Assembly (NCBI RefSeq): GCF_001078055.1 | Contig: NZ_CP010777.1 | Location: 2,316,408 to 2,380,407 of the forward strand | DNA length: 64,000 nucleotides | Origin: Rufibacter radiotolerans | Lineage (GTDB): Bacteria; Bacteroidota; Bacteroidia; Cytophagales; Hymenobacteraceae | Reading direction: 5' to 3' | In this document: in pieces, positions 1 through 9,204 of the stretch | How positions within the stretch are numbered: position 1 is the stretch's first letter | Layout of the letters: every line of letters begins with the position of its first letter | Position numbers and translations under genes: made by a program | Notes under the pieces: model-generated | Database searches by the model: none | Seen by the model: only the letters and a program-made list of their open reading frames with translations | Told to the model about the DNA's origin: nothing

Positions 1-320
1 ATTGGCTTATCTTTAGGTATGGTTTAATGGGCTAAACCGGCAAAAAGGAAAGGTTCTTTTGTACTCAGGATTAATACTTTTCCAAAGGATTAGTCTGGGA
101 GTGGCATATAATATTTTCTGTTTTTTTCGGTTATAATTTCAGGAGCCTATTCACCTTAAGAAGAAAAAAGATTTGATATAACTAATACCTCACCTCTATC
201 TCTTTGTTTCCTTATTGGATAGCCATCTCTTCTGGGTGGACAGACGGTTTAGTCATTCTCTGATTTCTTCTCTAAAAAGTTTACCCTACTAGGTATCATT
301 TACTTTTTTTAAGAAACCGG
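1..320. other. Non-coding leader upstream of the T9SS adhesin
   Basis: AT-rich stretch with no open frame that I can support. It is probably the 5' region of the adhesin gene that starts at 321. I see no confident TAnnTTTG promoter with a matching upstream TTTG, and no copy of the 36-bp palindrome found elsewhere in the window. Confidence 0.5.
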
Positions 321-3300
321 ATGCATTCCATTAAAAGTTGTCTGCTCATCTTTCTGCTGTTACTCTGTACCGTTACGCTGGTAGAGGCTGCTTGCAGTGT
401 GAACATAACGCCCCTTAGCCCAACACCCGTCTGCCAGGGCACTAGTGTTCTTTTAACCGCAAACGCAACCTCCGATCCGGCAGGGGATACGTTTACTTAC
501 CAATGGGTCAAAGATGGGGTTGATATTCCTAACGCTACCCAATCAACGTTCAGCGCCACGGCTTCAGGCAATTACCTTGTAAGGGTATCCAGCAGCAGTA
601 GCCCGCCATGTACGGTTTCTTCAGTTCCGGTTACGGTCACCGTTAATCCCATTCCTGCTACCCCAGATTTTATCACTAACCCCACCACAGCTCAGTGTTC
701 TGGTTCACCCATACAGTTTACGGTCACTAATCCTTCTCTTAACACCTCCTATGTCTGGGACTTTGGTGACGGTTCTACCACTGTTGGCACATCCGTAAGC
801 CATACCTATACCGCTATTGGGGCTGGATCAGTAAATTTCCCGGTAACCGTCTATGGTGTTAGTCAAGCAGGTTGTCGGTCGGCCAATAACTCCAGGTTTG
901 TCACTATCAACAGAAAGCCAGGTTTTACCGCCCCCAAAGACAGCAGCAACTTCCAGGTGTGCGTGGAGGAAAAGGACACCATCAAGGTAAAGGCCTCGCT
1001 TCTGAACAATACGCCCGTTCCTAATGACATTACCCAGTATATTGTAGACTTTGGGGATGGCGCAGGACCTAAAGTATTTTTGCCAGATCAATTCACCAGT
1101 ACCACCCCTATCCGGAATTCCGTTCCTTATGATACCACCGGTGCCTTCAAGATTACCATCAGGGCAATTGGCGCCAATGGCTGCGACTCTGTTTACACCA
1201 AAGACTTTAAGATTGACCGTAAACCCAAGGCAGATTTTGACGCCCGGTCTGGCAAGAAGCGACTTATAGATAATCAATGTACTCCGGTCATTATTGCTAT
1301 TCAAGACACCTCCACCGGTGGTAATCTTACTTACCGGTATAGAGTGACCAACAGTCAGGGACAGCCACCCAGTGGCTTTTCTTACATTCAAGGGACAGAT
1401 TCCACGTCCAGAGAACCCGTTCTTAGGTTTGACATTGAAGGCCGCTATACCATCAGGCTCATAGTATCCAACTCCTGTGGCCAAGACACGGCAACCCAAA
1501 GTGCCTTGATTGCTCGGCCGGAGGTCATGCTCTTTGCTGATTCTACCGTTTGCGGGCCCGCCACTATTTTATTCGATGCACAAAAAGTAGAGTATGATAT
1601 AAATTTGGGGAAAGTTGAAAAAAGCTTCGCATGGTCTGTAAGCCCCAATACCGGGGTAACGTTCGTGAACGGCACCACTGCGGCCTCTAAATTTCCGGAG
1701 ATCAGGTTTGGCTCCCCGGGCACGTTTAAGGTTACCGTGATCACAGAAAACGAATGCGGAAACTCCCGAGACTTTGAAATGTTCCCTGCAGAAGCCACCA
1801 TTACCATTAACCCCTTACCTACGGCGGTACAGTTTACGGCCAACAGTGTCACTATCTGTAACGGAGATAGTACCACCATCAGGCCCAGTGGCCCGGGCAC
1901 CAGTTTTGAGTTTTATACCCAGGAAACGGGCGGCACCAGCCTCTTCTCTGGCCGCGAACTTAAAACTACAGGCCTGTCCACTACCACGGTGTACTATGTG
2001 ACGGCCAAGAATACCCAGGGCTGCGAAAGCCCTACCCGCACCCCATTCACGGTGAACGTGGTGCCTGCCATCGGTAACAATACCATTTCACTTACCAAAG
2101 CGCAGGAAGAGATTTGCGCCGGAAAACCTTTCCCTAGGTCTATCACGGGTACCACCCCTACCGGCGGGGGCGGCACGGCCTTTACCTATACCTGGCAAAG
2201 CAGCACTACTGGTCCTTCGGCTGGTTTCGGCCCTGCATCTGGTACCAGTACTCCGCCTAATTTCACTCCCAACGCCTTAACTGCTACCACTTGGTTCAGG
2301 AGGATTGTGGCCACCGGTTCCTGCTCGCCAGACACCAGCAACGTGGTCATGGTGAACGTAGTGCAACCTCCCGCCAGCAATACCATTTCTATTGCGGGCA
2401 AAGACAAAGCCACTATTTGCCAAGGCAATAACGCCCCCCAGATCACGGGTTCGCCCAGCGGTAATTTCACTGTGATCTGGCAAGGCAGTACCACCAGCAC
2501 TACGGCAGGGTTCAGTGACATTGCCGCCTCACGGGGTATGACAGACTATTCACCGGGTGCCCTTACCGCTACCACCTGGTTCCGGCGCATACTAAGCACT
2601 ACGGCCGGGGGCTGCTCAGATTCATCAGCGGTGGTGCAGGTAGTGGTTGTTCTGCCTATTGGCCCCAACACCATCCAAAGCGACCAAACCCTTTGCTCTA
2701 CCACTTCGGCCCCAGCCCCGTTAATTGGCTCTACCATTACAGGCGGCGGAACGGCAGCTAACCGGACCATTACCTGGGAAAGCAGCCTGACAGGGAACGC
2801 CAATGACTTTACGCCTATTACCGGCGCCAATGCCCAGAATTACACGCCGCCTACCCTAATCCAGACCACCTATTTCAGGCGAACTATCCGGTTAGTGGAA
2901 GGTGATTGCGCCCCCAGCATCAGTAATGTAGTCGTGATCACGATAGTGCCGCCTATCACAGGCAACTCAATCTCGGCCACTCAAACCAATGTATGCCAGG
3001 GAGCCATGGTCATGCTGACCGGCACCACGGCGGCTGGCGGAAACGGGGAGTTGGAGTACCTCTGGGAAAGCAGTACCACCAGTGCCACCACGGGCTTCAC
3101 GCCTGCCCCTAGCACGGCTACCAACCCTAACAACGGGCAGAACTACACGTCGCCTTTCATTTCACAAGATACCTGGTACCGAAGAACAGTCTTATCAAAA
3201 GGTACCGCATGTCCGCCAGACCTGTCTAATGTGATTGCCGTCACCGTGGAGAAAGCGCCTGCTACGCCTACGGCGGAAGCTCCCAATGTGCAAACCTGTC

Positions 3301-4001
3301 CGGGCGTTCCGGCTACCTTGCGGGTAAGCAACCCCGTGGCGGGCGTCACCTATGAGTGGTTTACCCAGCAGATTGGCGGCACCCCTGTCTTCTCAGGCCC
3401 CGAAGTGAAAACCGGTCCGTTGTCTTCAGATGCCACCTTCTATGTGCAGGCCGTGAGTAGTAACCAGTGCAAAAGCATTAACCGGGCCTCTGTGAAGGTG
3501 ACCGTGGTGCCAATTGTGGCCAATGCAGGACGTGATACCACTATCATTCAGGGGCAAGCCGTACCGCTGCGGGCAACGGGCGGAACTACCTATGTTTGGA
3601 CCCCAACTACCGGACTTAGTAACCCTAACATTGCTAACCCTATAGCTACGCCAACGGTGACCACCACCTATACCGTTACGGTTTCCTCTACGGCGGGCTG
3701 CGAAGCCACCGATGAGATCACTATTACCGTGCTGCCGCGCATTAAAATAGTAAACACATTCAGCCCGAACCGTGACGGCATTAACGAGGTCTGGGAAATT
3801 GAGAACATTGAAAACTTCCCAGAGGCCACGGTGGAGATCTTTAACCGCTACGGCGCCCAGGTGTACAAATCAACGGGCAATTACGTGCCCTGGGATGGTA
3901 CCCACAACGGCAGTCCACTGCCCCTGGCTACTTACTACTACATTATCCGCTTGAACAAAGATGACAAACCTTTCACGGGCAGCGTCACCATTATCAGATA
4001 A
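321..4001 (+). CDS. T9SS-exported surface protein with PKD/Ig-like repeats and type B (CHU_C) sorting domain
   Basis: A 1226-residue secreted surface protein. Residues 1-23 are a signal peptide with a Leu-rich core ending VEA/AC. Two PKD-type folds lie near 140-195 and 230-290, both with an FGDG motif. From about 590 to 985 there are four related Ig-like units, each with a TTWFRR-, TTYFRR- or DTWYRR-type strand. The last ~80 residues begin NTFSPNRDGINEVWEI and end TGSVTIIR: this is the gliding-motility-associated (CHU_C) domain that sends proteins through the type IX secretion system. In known systems such proteins are adhesins or gliding/biofilm factors that work with a PorP/SprF partner, and the next gene, four bases downstream, is one. 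The ligand cannot be told from sequence. Confidence 0.92.
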   Translation: MHSIKSCLLIFLLLLCTVTLVEAACSVNITPLSPTPVCQGTSVLLTANATSDPAGDTFTYQWVKDGVDIPNATQSTFSATASGNYLVRVSSSSSPPCTVSSVPVTVTVNPIPATPDFITNPTTAQCSGSPIQFTVTNPSLNTSYVWDFGDGSTTVGTSVSHTYTAIGAGSVNFPVTVYGVSQAGCRSANNSRFVTINRKPGFTAPKDSSNFQVCVEEKDTIKVKASLLNNTPVPNDITQYIVDFGDGAGPKVFLPDQFTSTTPIRNSVPYDTTGAFKITIRAIGANGCDSVYTKDFKIDRKPKADFDARSGKKRLIDNQCTPVIIAIQDTSTGGNLTYRYRVTNSQGQPPSGFSYIQGTDSTSREPVLRFDIEGRYTIRLIVSNSCGQDTATQSALIARPEVMLFADSTVCGPATILFDAQKVEYDINLGKVEKSFAWSVSPNTGVTFVNGTTAASKFPEIRFGSPGTFKVTVITENECGNSRDFEMFPAEATITINPLPTAVQFTANSVTICNGDSTTIRPSGPGTSFEFYTQETGGTSLFSGRELKTTGLSTTTVYYVTAKNTQGCESPTRTPFTVNVVPAIGNNTISLTKAQEEICAGKPFPRSITGTTPTGGGGTAFTYTWQSSTTGPSAGFGPASGTSTPPNFTPNALTATTWFRRIVATGSCSPDTSNVVMVNVVQPPASNTISIAGKDKATICQGNNAPQITGSPSGNFTVIWQGSTTSTTAGFSDIAASRGMTDYSPGALTATTWFRRILSTTAGGCSDSSAVVQVVVVLPIGPNTIQSDQTLCSTTSAPAPLIGSTITGGGTAANRTITWESSLTGNANDFTPITGANAQNYTPPTLIQTTYFRRTIRLVEGDCAPSISNVVVITIVPPITGNSISATQTNVCQGAMVMLTGTTAAGGNGELEYLWESSTTSATTGFTPAPSTATNPNNGQNYTSPFISQDTWYRRTVLSKGTACPPDLSNVIAVTVEKAPATPTAEAPNVQTCPGVPATLRVSNPVAGVTYEWFTQQIGGTPVFSGPEVKTGPLSSDATFYVQAVSSNQCKSINRASVKVTVVPIVANAGRDTTIIQGQAVPLRATGGTTYVWTPTTGLSNPNIANPIATPTVTTTYTVTVSSTAGCEATDEITITVLPRIKIVNTFSPNRDGINEVWEIENIENFPEATVEIFNRYGAQVYKSTGNYVPWDGTHNGSPLPLATYYYIIRLNKDDKPFTGSVTIIR

Positions 4002-4005
4002 TCCC

Positions 4006-5013
4006 ATGACGAAGAAGATAGGTGCCTTTTTGCTTTCGCTGCTCCTGACTGCTCCCGCCTGGGCACAACAGCGGCCACAGTACAGCCAGTACATGATCAA
4101 CAGCTATTTGCTGAACCCGGCCATTACCGGCATGGAAGACTACACAGACGTGAAGATTGGAACCCGCCAGCAATGGGTGGGCCTGGAAGGCGCGCCAAAA
4201 ACCTATTACGTAAGCGCCCACACCCCCTTGAATAAAGCCTTGAAAAGCGTGCGGGTACAGGGAAAGGGATTGAGCAGCACGCGGACCGTCAACCAGAACC
4301 GCTTTGTGCAGGCCTACCCGCACCACGGCGTGGGCATTCAGGCCATTAGAGATAAAACCGGTCCCTTGAGCCGTACCAGCGTCAACCTGACGTATGCGTA
4401 CCACCTGCCCATCACTAGGACCGTAACGGTGGCTATGGGCGCCAGCGCGGGGCTTCTCCGGAACAGCTTTAATGCCAGCGAGGCTACGTTTACCAACCCC
4501 AATGACCCGGCCATTACCAGCGATTACATTAACCGCAATTACCTTGATTTTGGGCTAGGCACCTGGATTTACTCTAACCAGTTCTTTGTGGGCCTGGCCG
4601 GGGCGCAGCTCATTAAAAGCGACCGTGACTTAAATTCAGGGGAAGAAAAGATTACCAGTGCTGTGCTGCAGAGGCATTACGTGGGAACAGTGGGCTATAA
4701 GTTCTCCGTAAGGAATGACCTTACCTTAATCCCCTCAGTGCTGGTGAAAATCACCGACCCCAGCCCCGTTACCCTGGACTTTAACCTGCGGGCCGTCTAC
4801 GCCGACCGCGTGTGGGTGGGAGGTTCTTACCGCAACAAAGACGCGTTTGCCATTATGACCGGCGTGAACATCAGCCACATCATGGATGCCAGCTACTCCT
4901 ATGATTACAACACCTCACCCCTAAACATCGCCAATACCGGTTCCCATGAGATTGTGCTAGGGCTAAAACTCTTCAACAAAGGCAAAGTCATCTGTCCCCG
5001 CTGGATGCACTAA
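4006..5013 (+). CDS. PorP/SprF family type IX secretion membrane protein
   Basis: 335-residue outer-membrane protein of the PorP/SprF family. It begins MTKKIGAFLLSLLLTAPAWAQ, a signal peptide, followed by QYSQYMINSYLLNPAITG, the family's N-terminal signature, then an alternating beta-barrel pattern and a C-terminal EIVLGLKLF strand. The frame is open from 3961, but the ATG at 4006 is preferred because it gives a clean signal peptide and lies 4 bases after the adhesin stop. Family members pair with T9SS type B substrates and are needed for their display (SprF for SprB). The two genes almost certainly form an operon that ends at the hairpin 5037-5075. Confidence 0.92.
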   Translation: MTKKIGAFLLSLLLTAPAWAQQRPQYSQYMINSYLLNPAITGMEDYTDVKIGTRQQWVGLEGAPKTYYVSAHTPLNKALKSVRVQGKGLSSTRTVNQNRFVQAYPHHGVGIQAIRDKTGPLSRTSVNLTYAYHLPITRTVTVAMGASAGLLRNSFNASEATFTNPNDPAITSDYINRNYLDFGLGTWIYSNQFFVGLAGAQLIKSDRDLNSGEEKITSAVLQRHYVGTVGYKFSVRNDLTLIPSVLVKITDPSPVTLDFNLRAVYADRVWVGGSYRNKDAFAIMTGVNISHIMDASYSYDYNTSPLNIANTGSHEIVLGLKLFNKGKVICPRWMH

Positions 5014-5036
5014 TCTTAAGTTATTTTTATGGAAGC

Positions 5037-5075
5037 AAAACAAAAGCCTGTCTATCACGGACAGGCTTTTGTTTT
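5037..5075 (+). terminator. Intrinsic terminator of the T9SS operon
   Basis: Perfect 16-bp stem (arms 5037-5052 and 5060-5075) containing CAAAAGCCTGTC and its inverse, 7-base loop, T-rich right arm, 24 bases after the PorP/SprF stop. Confidence 0.85.
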
Positions 5076-5130
5076 GAAGGTGTTTTCCAGAAAACAGCCC
5101 CGAAATGCAACACTAATTAATCACTGAAGA

Positions 5131-5165
5131 CTCCCCCCTTGAGGGGGGCGAATGGGGGTGTTTAC
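5131..5165. repeat. CTCCCCCC/GGGGGG module, copy 1
   Basis: Palindrome CTCCCCCCTTGAGGGGGG followed by a G-run and GTGTTTAC. An inverted, more degenerate relative lies at 16185-16218 (GTAAACACCCC, then GCTCCCTCAACGGGAGAG). Confidence 0.5.
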
Positions 5166-5307
5166 TCATGAGAGCACTTAAGAGCAAATCACTTAAGGTA
5201 TTTCTGCGCCAATGAAAAAAAGCTATTGGCACAGACACTCGTAGTAGTTGCGCACACTACGAGGTCTTTGGAGTTTCCAGCACTACCTCTTTTGCTCTCT
5301 GGCTCTT

Positions 5308-5410
5308 CCGGATTTGTAATCCCCGGCGGTGTACCCGGTCTTGGTTCCTGGCTCTCGGCAGGCGGATTGCAAATCCGCTTTTCCATCGTTCGGGATTTCA
5401 AATCCCGAAC
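5308..5410. repeat. GGATT-nnn-AATCC palindrome cluster, copy 1
   Basis: Three short palindromes in series: GGATTTGTAATCC at about 5310-5322; GCGGATT-GCA-AATCCGC at 5362-5378; and GTTCGGGATTT-C-AAATCCCGAAC at 5388-5410, which is perfect. The spacer contains CTTGGTTCC. The same palindromes and spacer recur in reverse order and orientation at 16310-16430. Confidence 0.75.
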
Positions 5411-5582
5411 AGCACAGTTATAAATAATATAAAACGGAAGTAAATCCGCGCCATAGAATTGCTTAAAAAACCTTCTGCTTTTATAACTATTCCGCCCGCC
5501 GTTCTTGGTTTACTTAAGGGGTAATATCTAAAACAGCTTTCAGCCTTTTTACTTCCTTTTACCAGACTTACCTCCTGCATAT

Positions 5583-5618
5583 GTTTTAAGCCCGTTTTCC
5601 TCAAAACAGGCTTAAAAC
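5583..5618. repeat. 36-bp dispersed palindrome (copy 1)
   Basis: GTTTTAAGCCCGTTTT, centre CCTC, AAAACAGGCTTAAAAC. One mismatch in the stem. Lies next to the GH43 terminator. Confidence 0.9.
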
Positions 5619-5620
5619 AC

Positions 5621-5653
5621 AAATCCCCGCTTCTTAATAAGAAGCGGGGATTT
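5621..5653 (-). terminator. Terminator of the GH43 gene
   Basis: Perfect 15-bp stem (5621-5635 with 5639-5653), AAATCCCCGCTTCTT and its inverse, 3-base loop, 25 bases past the GH43 stop. On the minus strand a T-rich tract follows. Confidence 0.8.
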
Positions 5654-5677
5654 GAAAAAAGAATTACTGTCTCTTGC

Positions 5678-6808
5678 CTATTTCTTCAGGGCCGTGATGG
5701 TTTTAATGGTGCCATCGGGCTGGTAGGTCAATTCAGCTACTTTAATGTTACGCAGGTGCGTTTGGTTGGAGAGCTGGGTGTCATGGTAGAACAAGTACCA
5801 CTTGCCTTTGAACTCTACAATAGAGTGGTGGTTAGTCCAGCCTTGCACGGGGTTCAGGAGCACGCCTTTGTAGGTGAAGGGGCCGGTAGGTGAATCACCA
5901 ATAGCATAGGCAATGTTATGGGTGTCTCCGGTGGAATAAGAGAAGTAATATTTGCCATTGTACTTGTGCATCCAGGCGGCCTCAAAGAACCGTTTGTCAT
6001 GGTTGGTAGCCTGGAACGGTTTGCCGTTCTCGTCCAGAATCTGCACGTCTTTCACCGGGCCTTCAAAGCCTAGCATATCAGCGCGCATTTTGGCCATTTT
6101 AGGAGCCAGGGCGTTGCCGGTGGCAGGTTCAGGGGTAGCGGTGGAGTCGTACTTGCCTTTGGCCCAGCGCTGCAACTGGCCGCCCCAGATTCCGCCAAAA
6201 TACATGTAAGAGGTTCCGTCTGTGTCAGTGAAAACGGCGGGGTCAATGCTGTAGCTGCCGGCAATGGGCTTGGCTTCGGCTTTGAACGGACCGGTGGGCG
6301 AAGTGGAGGTGGCTACCCCAATTCTGAATACGTCCTGCTTGTCTTTCACCGGGAAATACAGGTAATACTTTCCGTTTTTGAAGGCCGCGTCTGGGGCCCA
6401 GAGTTGCCGCTTGGCCCACGGAATGTTTTTGATGTCCAGCGCCACGCCATGGTCGGTAACCTTGCCGCCTATGCTGTCCATGGAGAAGATATGGTAATCG
6501 CGCATGTCAAAGTGGTCGCCGTTGTCATTCTCCGGAGTGCCGGCCTCAATGTCATGCGAGGGGTAAATGTAGATCTTGTTGTTGAACACGTGGGCCGACG
6601 GGTCTGCGGTATAAATGTCGGTGACCAGGGGTTGGGACAGGTAGTTGGCCGTATCTGGCGCTGCAGCGGTGGTATCTGCCGTGGCGGTAGAGTCAGCGGA
6701 CTCCGCGTCGGCGGTACCCAGGGGTCTCTTTTGTTCACAGGCAGAAGTCAGCACGGCAGCTGAAAGGGCCGCCATAACCAGGTAGCGGAAAGGTTGTGGT
6801 TGTACCAT
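5678..6808 (-). CDS. Glycoside hydrolase family 43 lipoprotein (arabinosidase/xylosidase type)
   Basis: 376 residues. The start MVQPQPFRYL leads to a lipobox LTSAC with Cys24, so it is an exported lipoprotein, followed by a low-complexity Ala/Thr/Asp linker. The GH43 five-bladed propeller begins TDIYTADPSAHVFNN (catalytic base Asp), continues SYSIDPAVFTDTDG (pKa-modulating Asp) and RFFEAAWMHKYNGKYYFSYSTG (general acid Glu). All three family residues are present. GH43 enzymes release arabinose, xylose or galactose from plant polysaccharide side chains; the exact substrate cannot be read here. It converges with the T9SS operon and is divergent from the GH2 gene. Its own terminator is at 5621-5653. 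Confidence 0.9.
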   Translation of the reverse strand: MVQPQPFRYLVMAALSAAVLTSACEQKRPLGTADAESADSTATADTTAAAPDTANYLSQPLVTDIYTADPSAHVFNNKIYIYPSHDIEAGTPENDNGDHFDMRDYHIFSMDSIGGKVTDHGVALDIKNIPWAKRQLWAPDAAFKNGKYYLYFPVKDKQDVFRIGVATSTSPTGPFKAEAKPIAGSYSIDPAVFTDTDGTSYMYFGGIWGGQLQRWAKGKYDSTATPEPATGNALAPKMAKMRADMLGFEGPVKDVQILDENGKPFQATNHDKRFFEAAWMHKYNGKYYFSYSTGDTHNIAYAIGDSPTGPFTYKGVLLNPVQGWTNHHSIVEFKGKWYLFYHDTQLSNQTHLRNIKVAELTYQPDGTIKTITALKK

Positions 6809-6959
6809 TGTTTGTTAGCGTTTAGGTGGTTGGAGGGGTGAAGATAGGCAAAAGGCCACGCAATTCGCAACCGATTTCAACTGGAATTGACAGGTTTTTT
6901 CAGGGGGCTTTAATTTTTGATTTGTTCGTTTCCTCTTGCTTATCTCTCGTTTATTTTAT

Positions 6960-6995
6960 GTTTTAAGGCCCTTTTTGAGAAAACGGGCTAAAAAC
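6960..6995. repeat. 36-bp dispersed palindrome (copy 2)
   Basis: GTTTTAAGGCCCTTTT, centre TGAG, AAAACGGGCTAAAAAC. Its centre supplies the TTTG of the putative -33 element at 6974-6977. Confidence 0.85.
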
Positions 6996-7006
6996 GGGTA
7001 TCTTTA
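6974..7006 (+). promoter_or_regulatory. Putative promoter of the GH2 gene (TTTG-N21-TATCTTTA)
   Basis: TTTG at 6974-6977, 21 bases, then TATCTTTA at 6999-7006, matching the Bacteroidota TTTG/TAnnTTTG consensus with one mismatch. The expected start point near 7013 lies after the TTG at 7008, which argues for translation from the ATG at 7119. Confidence 0.5.
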
Positions 7007-7118
7007 GTTGAATACGGACTTTTGGCCAATGCTTTCAACGTGTAGGCAACCTTGGGGGAAAAAAATTCCGTTTAAGACAAAAAACATAAATGACTCTGTT
7101 CCCACACAATTGCCAACT

Positions 7119-9026
7119 ATGACAAATCCAAACCCGAATCTCAGCGCCACTGAAAGTATTGAGGAGTCTGAGATTACCAATAAATCTATTGGCTCTACTG
7201 AGATAGACAGTTTTGTAGAGCCTAACGTAGACAGAAGCTCCCAGAACGCCCTCCCTCGCACCGTACTTCGGCCCAACACCTACTCTTTGCTGGACGGCGA
7301 ATGGAAATTCCAGCTGGATCAGGAAGACCGAGGCTTGCTGGAAGGCTGGTACCTGGGCCATAAATACCCGCATACTGCCCACTGGCCGGGCTCCGTGGAA
7401 GAGCACATGGCCAAAACCCGCGGCGAGGTGCAGGCTGCGCCCTGGCAAGACAAGATCATTGCCTGGTATGAGCGCGAATTTACCAGGCCCGAAAAAATTG
7501 AGAGCAATGGCAAGACCATGTACCAGCTCACCTTTGGGGCCTGCGGCTATGAAACGCGCGTATGGCTCAACGGTCGGCTCCTAACCGATATAGAAGGCGG
7601 AGACGTCCATTACGGGGAGTACACCTCTTTCTCCTTTGAGATAAACGAGGAACACTTGCTTCCTGTGAACTGGCTCACAGTGCGCATTTCGCACAGCATG
7701 GATGCTGAGGTACCCCGCGGCAAGCAGGAATCTCACGTGTACAAGCGCGGCGGTATCTGGTACCAGACCTTCTCCGGGGCGGTGCGCAGCGTTTGGCTGG
7801 AGACCATTGAACGGAATCGGCTACGGTCCAGGGTTGGCGTTTTCAGCTTGATCGAAGACTCTTTGGTGCGTTTTGGGTTTACTACCAGAATACATGACCC
7901 GGGCCAGTACACCCTCCGGTTGCATGTGTACGAACGGGAGGGCGAAAACAACCAACCGCTAGCTTCCTCAGATTTCCAGCTCAGGCTGGAGGCTGGGCAG
8001 AAGCAGCAACACGTGGTCATCCAGATCCCCAATGCTCAGATCTGGTGCCCCGAGAATCCACATTTGTACAGGTTTGAGGCCCAATTGATTGACCACAGCG
8101 GGTACGCCGCCGAGATTGGCGGGCACTTCGGGCTCAGGAAAATTGAGGCCCGGGGCCGGCATATCTACCTTAACAACTCAGAGATCTACATAGACGGTAT
8201 TCTTTACCAACCGGGCACGGCCACCTATGAGGAAATGCGCCGCCATATGTACGCCATGAAAGAGCTGGGCTGTAACCTGGTGCGCGTGCACATTGCCGGA
8301 ATAGACCCCCGTATCTATAACCTGGCCGATGAAATTGGTATGCTTTTGTGGGTAGAAGTGCCTAGCCCGCATACCTCCACCAAGCGTAGCCGCGAGAACC
8401 ACTGGAAAGAACTGCTCCGGATGCTGGCCCTGATTGAGACCAACCCCGCGGTGATCATCTGGAGTTTGTACAACGAGGACTGGGGCGCCCAGGACATTGC
8501 CACCAACCCAGAGACCCGGCAGTACATCATGGACACATTCCATTACATGAAGATCAAATACCCGCAGTTTCTGGTGGTAGACAATGACGGCTGGCAGCAT
8601 ATTTCCTATGAAGGGAAACTGAAGTCTGATATTCTCACCTCGCACCTGTACACCCCAGACCTGCCTCGCTGGATAGAGCTTTTGGACCAATTAACCGCCG
8701 GGCAGATGGAAGGCGTAGCCGCTTTCCCGCTGGTGGTGGGCGACCAATATTTCTTCCGGGGCCAGGTGCCCCTGATTGTGAGCGAATGGGGCGGTTTTGG
8801 GTTCTCAGACTACGGCGGGCCTAATGACCTGAACGAGCGGGCAGAGCGCATAAAGCAGTTCAAGCAGGAACTAAGGAAACGGCCTATTGCCGGCGATGTG
8901 TACACGCAGGCCACCAACATTGAGGATGAACGCAACGGGCTTATTGACCCACATACCGGCGCGCTCTCGGTGCCGGCTGGACTGCTGAACTCGGGCCAGG
9001 ATGACGGAAGCTGCAGGAGCAATTAG
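7119..9026 (+). CDS. Glycoside hydrolase family 2 (beta-galactosidase/glucuronidase type)
   Basis: 635 residues from the ATG at 7119. The frame is open from a TTG at 7008, but that lies upstream of the likely transcription start and would add a sequence unlike a signal peptide. GH2 layout: sugar-binding jelly roll (about 50-220, with LLDGEWKF and GACGYETRVWLNG), Ig-like domain (about 225-335), TIM barrel (about 340-610). The acid/base Glu453 is in SLYNEDWG and the nucleophile Glu556 in VSEWGGFGF. No export signal is seen, so it is probably cytoplasmic. GH2 enzymes hydrolyse beta-galactosides, glucuronides or mannosides; the sugar is not determinable here. It sits divergently next to the GH43 lipoprotein, consistent with shared glycan use. 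Confidence 0.9.
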   Translation: MTNPNPNLSATESIEESEITNKSIGSTEIDSFVEPNVDRSSQNALPRTVLRPNTYSLLDGEWKFQLDQEDRGLLEGWYLGHKYPHTAHWPGSVEEHMAKTRGEVQAAPWQDKIIAWYEREFTRPEKIESNGKTMYQLTFGACGYETRVWLNGRLLTDIEGGDVHYGEYTSFSFEINEEHLLPVNWLTVRISHSMDAEVPRGKQESHVYKRGGIWYQTFSGAVRSVWLETIERNRLRSRVGVFSLIEDSLVRFGFTTRIHDPGQYTLRLHVYEREGENNQPLASSDFQLRLEAGQKQQHVVIQIPNAQIWCPENPHLYRFEAQLIDHSGYAAEIGGHFGLRKIEARGRHIYLNNSEIYIDGILYQPGTATYEEMRRHMYAMKELGCNLVRVHIAGIDPRIYNLADEIGMLLWVEVPSPHTSTKRSRENHWKELLRMLALIETNPAVIIWSLYNEDWGAQDIATNPETRQYIMDTFHYMKIKYPQFLVVDNDGWQHISYEGKLKSDILTSHLYTPDLPRWIELLDQLTAGQMEGVAAFPLVVGDQYFFRGQVPLIVSEWGGFGFSDYGGPNDLNERAERIKQFKQELRKRPIAGDVYTQATNIEDERNGLIDPHTGALSVPAGLLNSGQDDGSCRSN

Positions 9027-9045
9027 ACCCTAATCTTTACTGACG

Positions 9046-9084
9046 GCAGGTGCCCTTTCTCTCAAGAGTGGGGCACTTGCTGTT
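9046..9084 (+). terminator. Terminator after GH2
   Basis: Stem GCAGGTGCCC / GGGCACTTGC (one G-U pair) followed by TGTTTT, 20 bases past the GH2 stop. The T-tract is the first arm of a 36-bp palindrome. Confidence 0.6.
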
Positions 9085-9117
9085 TTAAGGCTGTTTTAGG
9101 AAAAACGGCCCGTAAAT
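9082..9117. repeat. 36-bp dispersed palindrome (copy 3)
   Basis: GTTTTAAGGCTGTTTT, centre AGGA, AAAACGGCCCGTAAAT. Abuts the GH2 terminator. Confidence 0.8.
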
Positions 9118-9204
9118 GAAAAGCCTTGCGCTAGCCAGAAGTAATTGAAACAATACCAACTTTCCTGAGTTAAGGAAGAGACAGCCACCTATAACCAAAC
9201 GCGC

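Larger units (their letters stand above)
5014..5677. other. Repeat-rich intergenic gap 1
   Basis: No gene is supported here. The 664 bases hold the operon terminator, a CCCCC/GGGGG palindromic module (5131-5165), a cluster of GGATT-AATCC palindromes (5308-5410), one 36-bp palindrome (5583-5618) and the terminator of the GH43 gene. Two of these modules recur in inverted orientation in the gap at 15.9-16.7 kb. Confidence 0.8.

Noticed and set aside
828..3349. Long minus-strand frames across the adhesin gene
   Set aside because: They are shadows of the repeat-rich coding strand and lack starts or domains.
5226..5423. Short open frames in the repeat gap (65-74 codons on both strands)
   Set aside because: They are made of the palindromic repeats and resemble no protein.
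7008..7118. N-terminal extension of the GH2 protein from a TTG
   Set aside because: It precedes the likely transcription start and is not a signal peptide; ATG 7119 is preferred.
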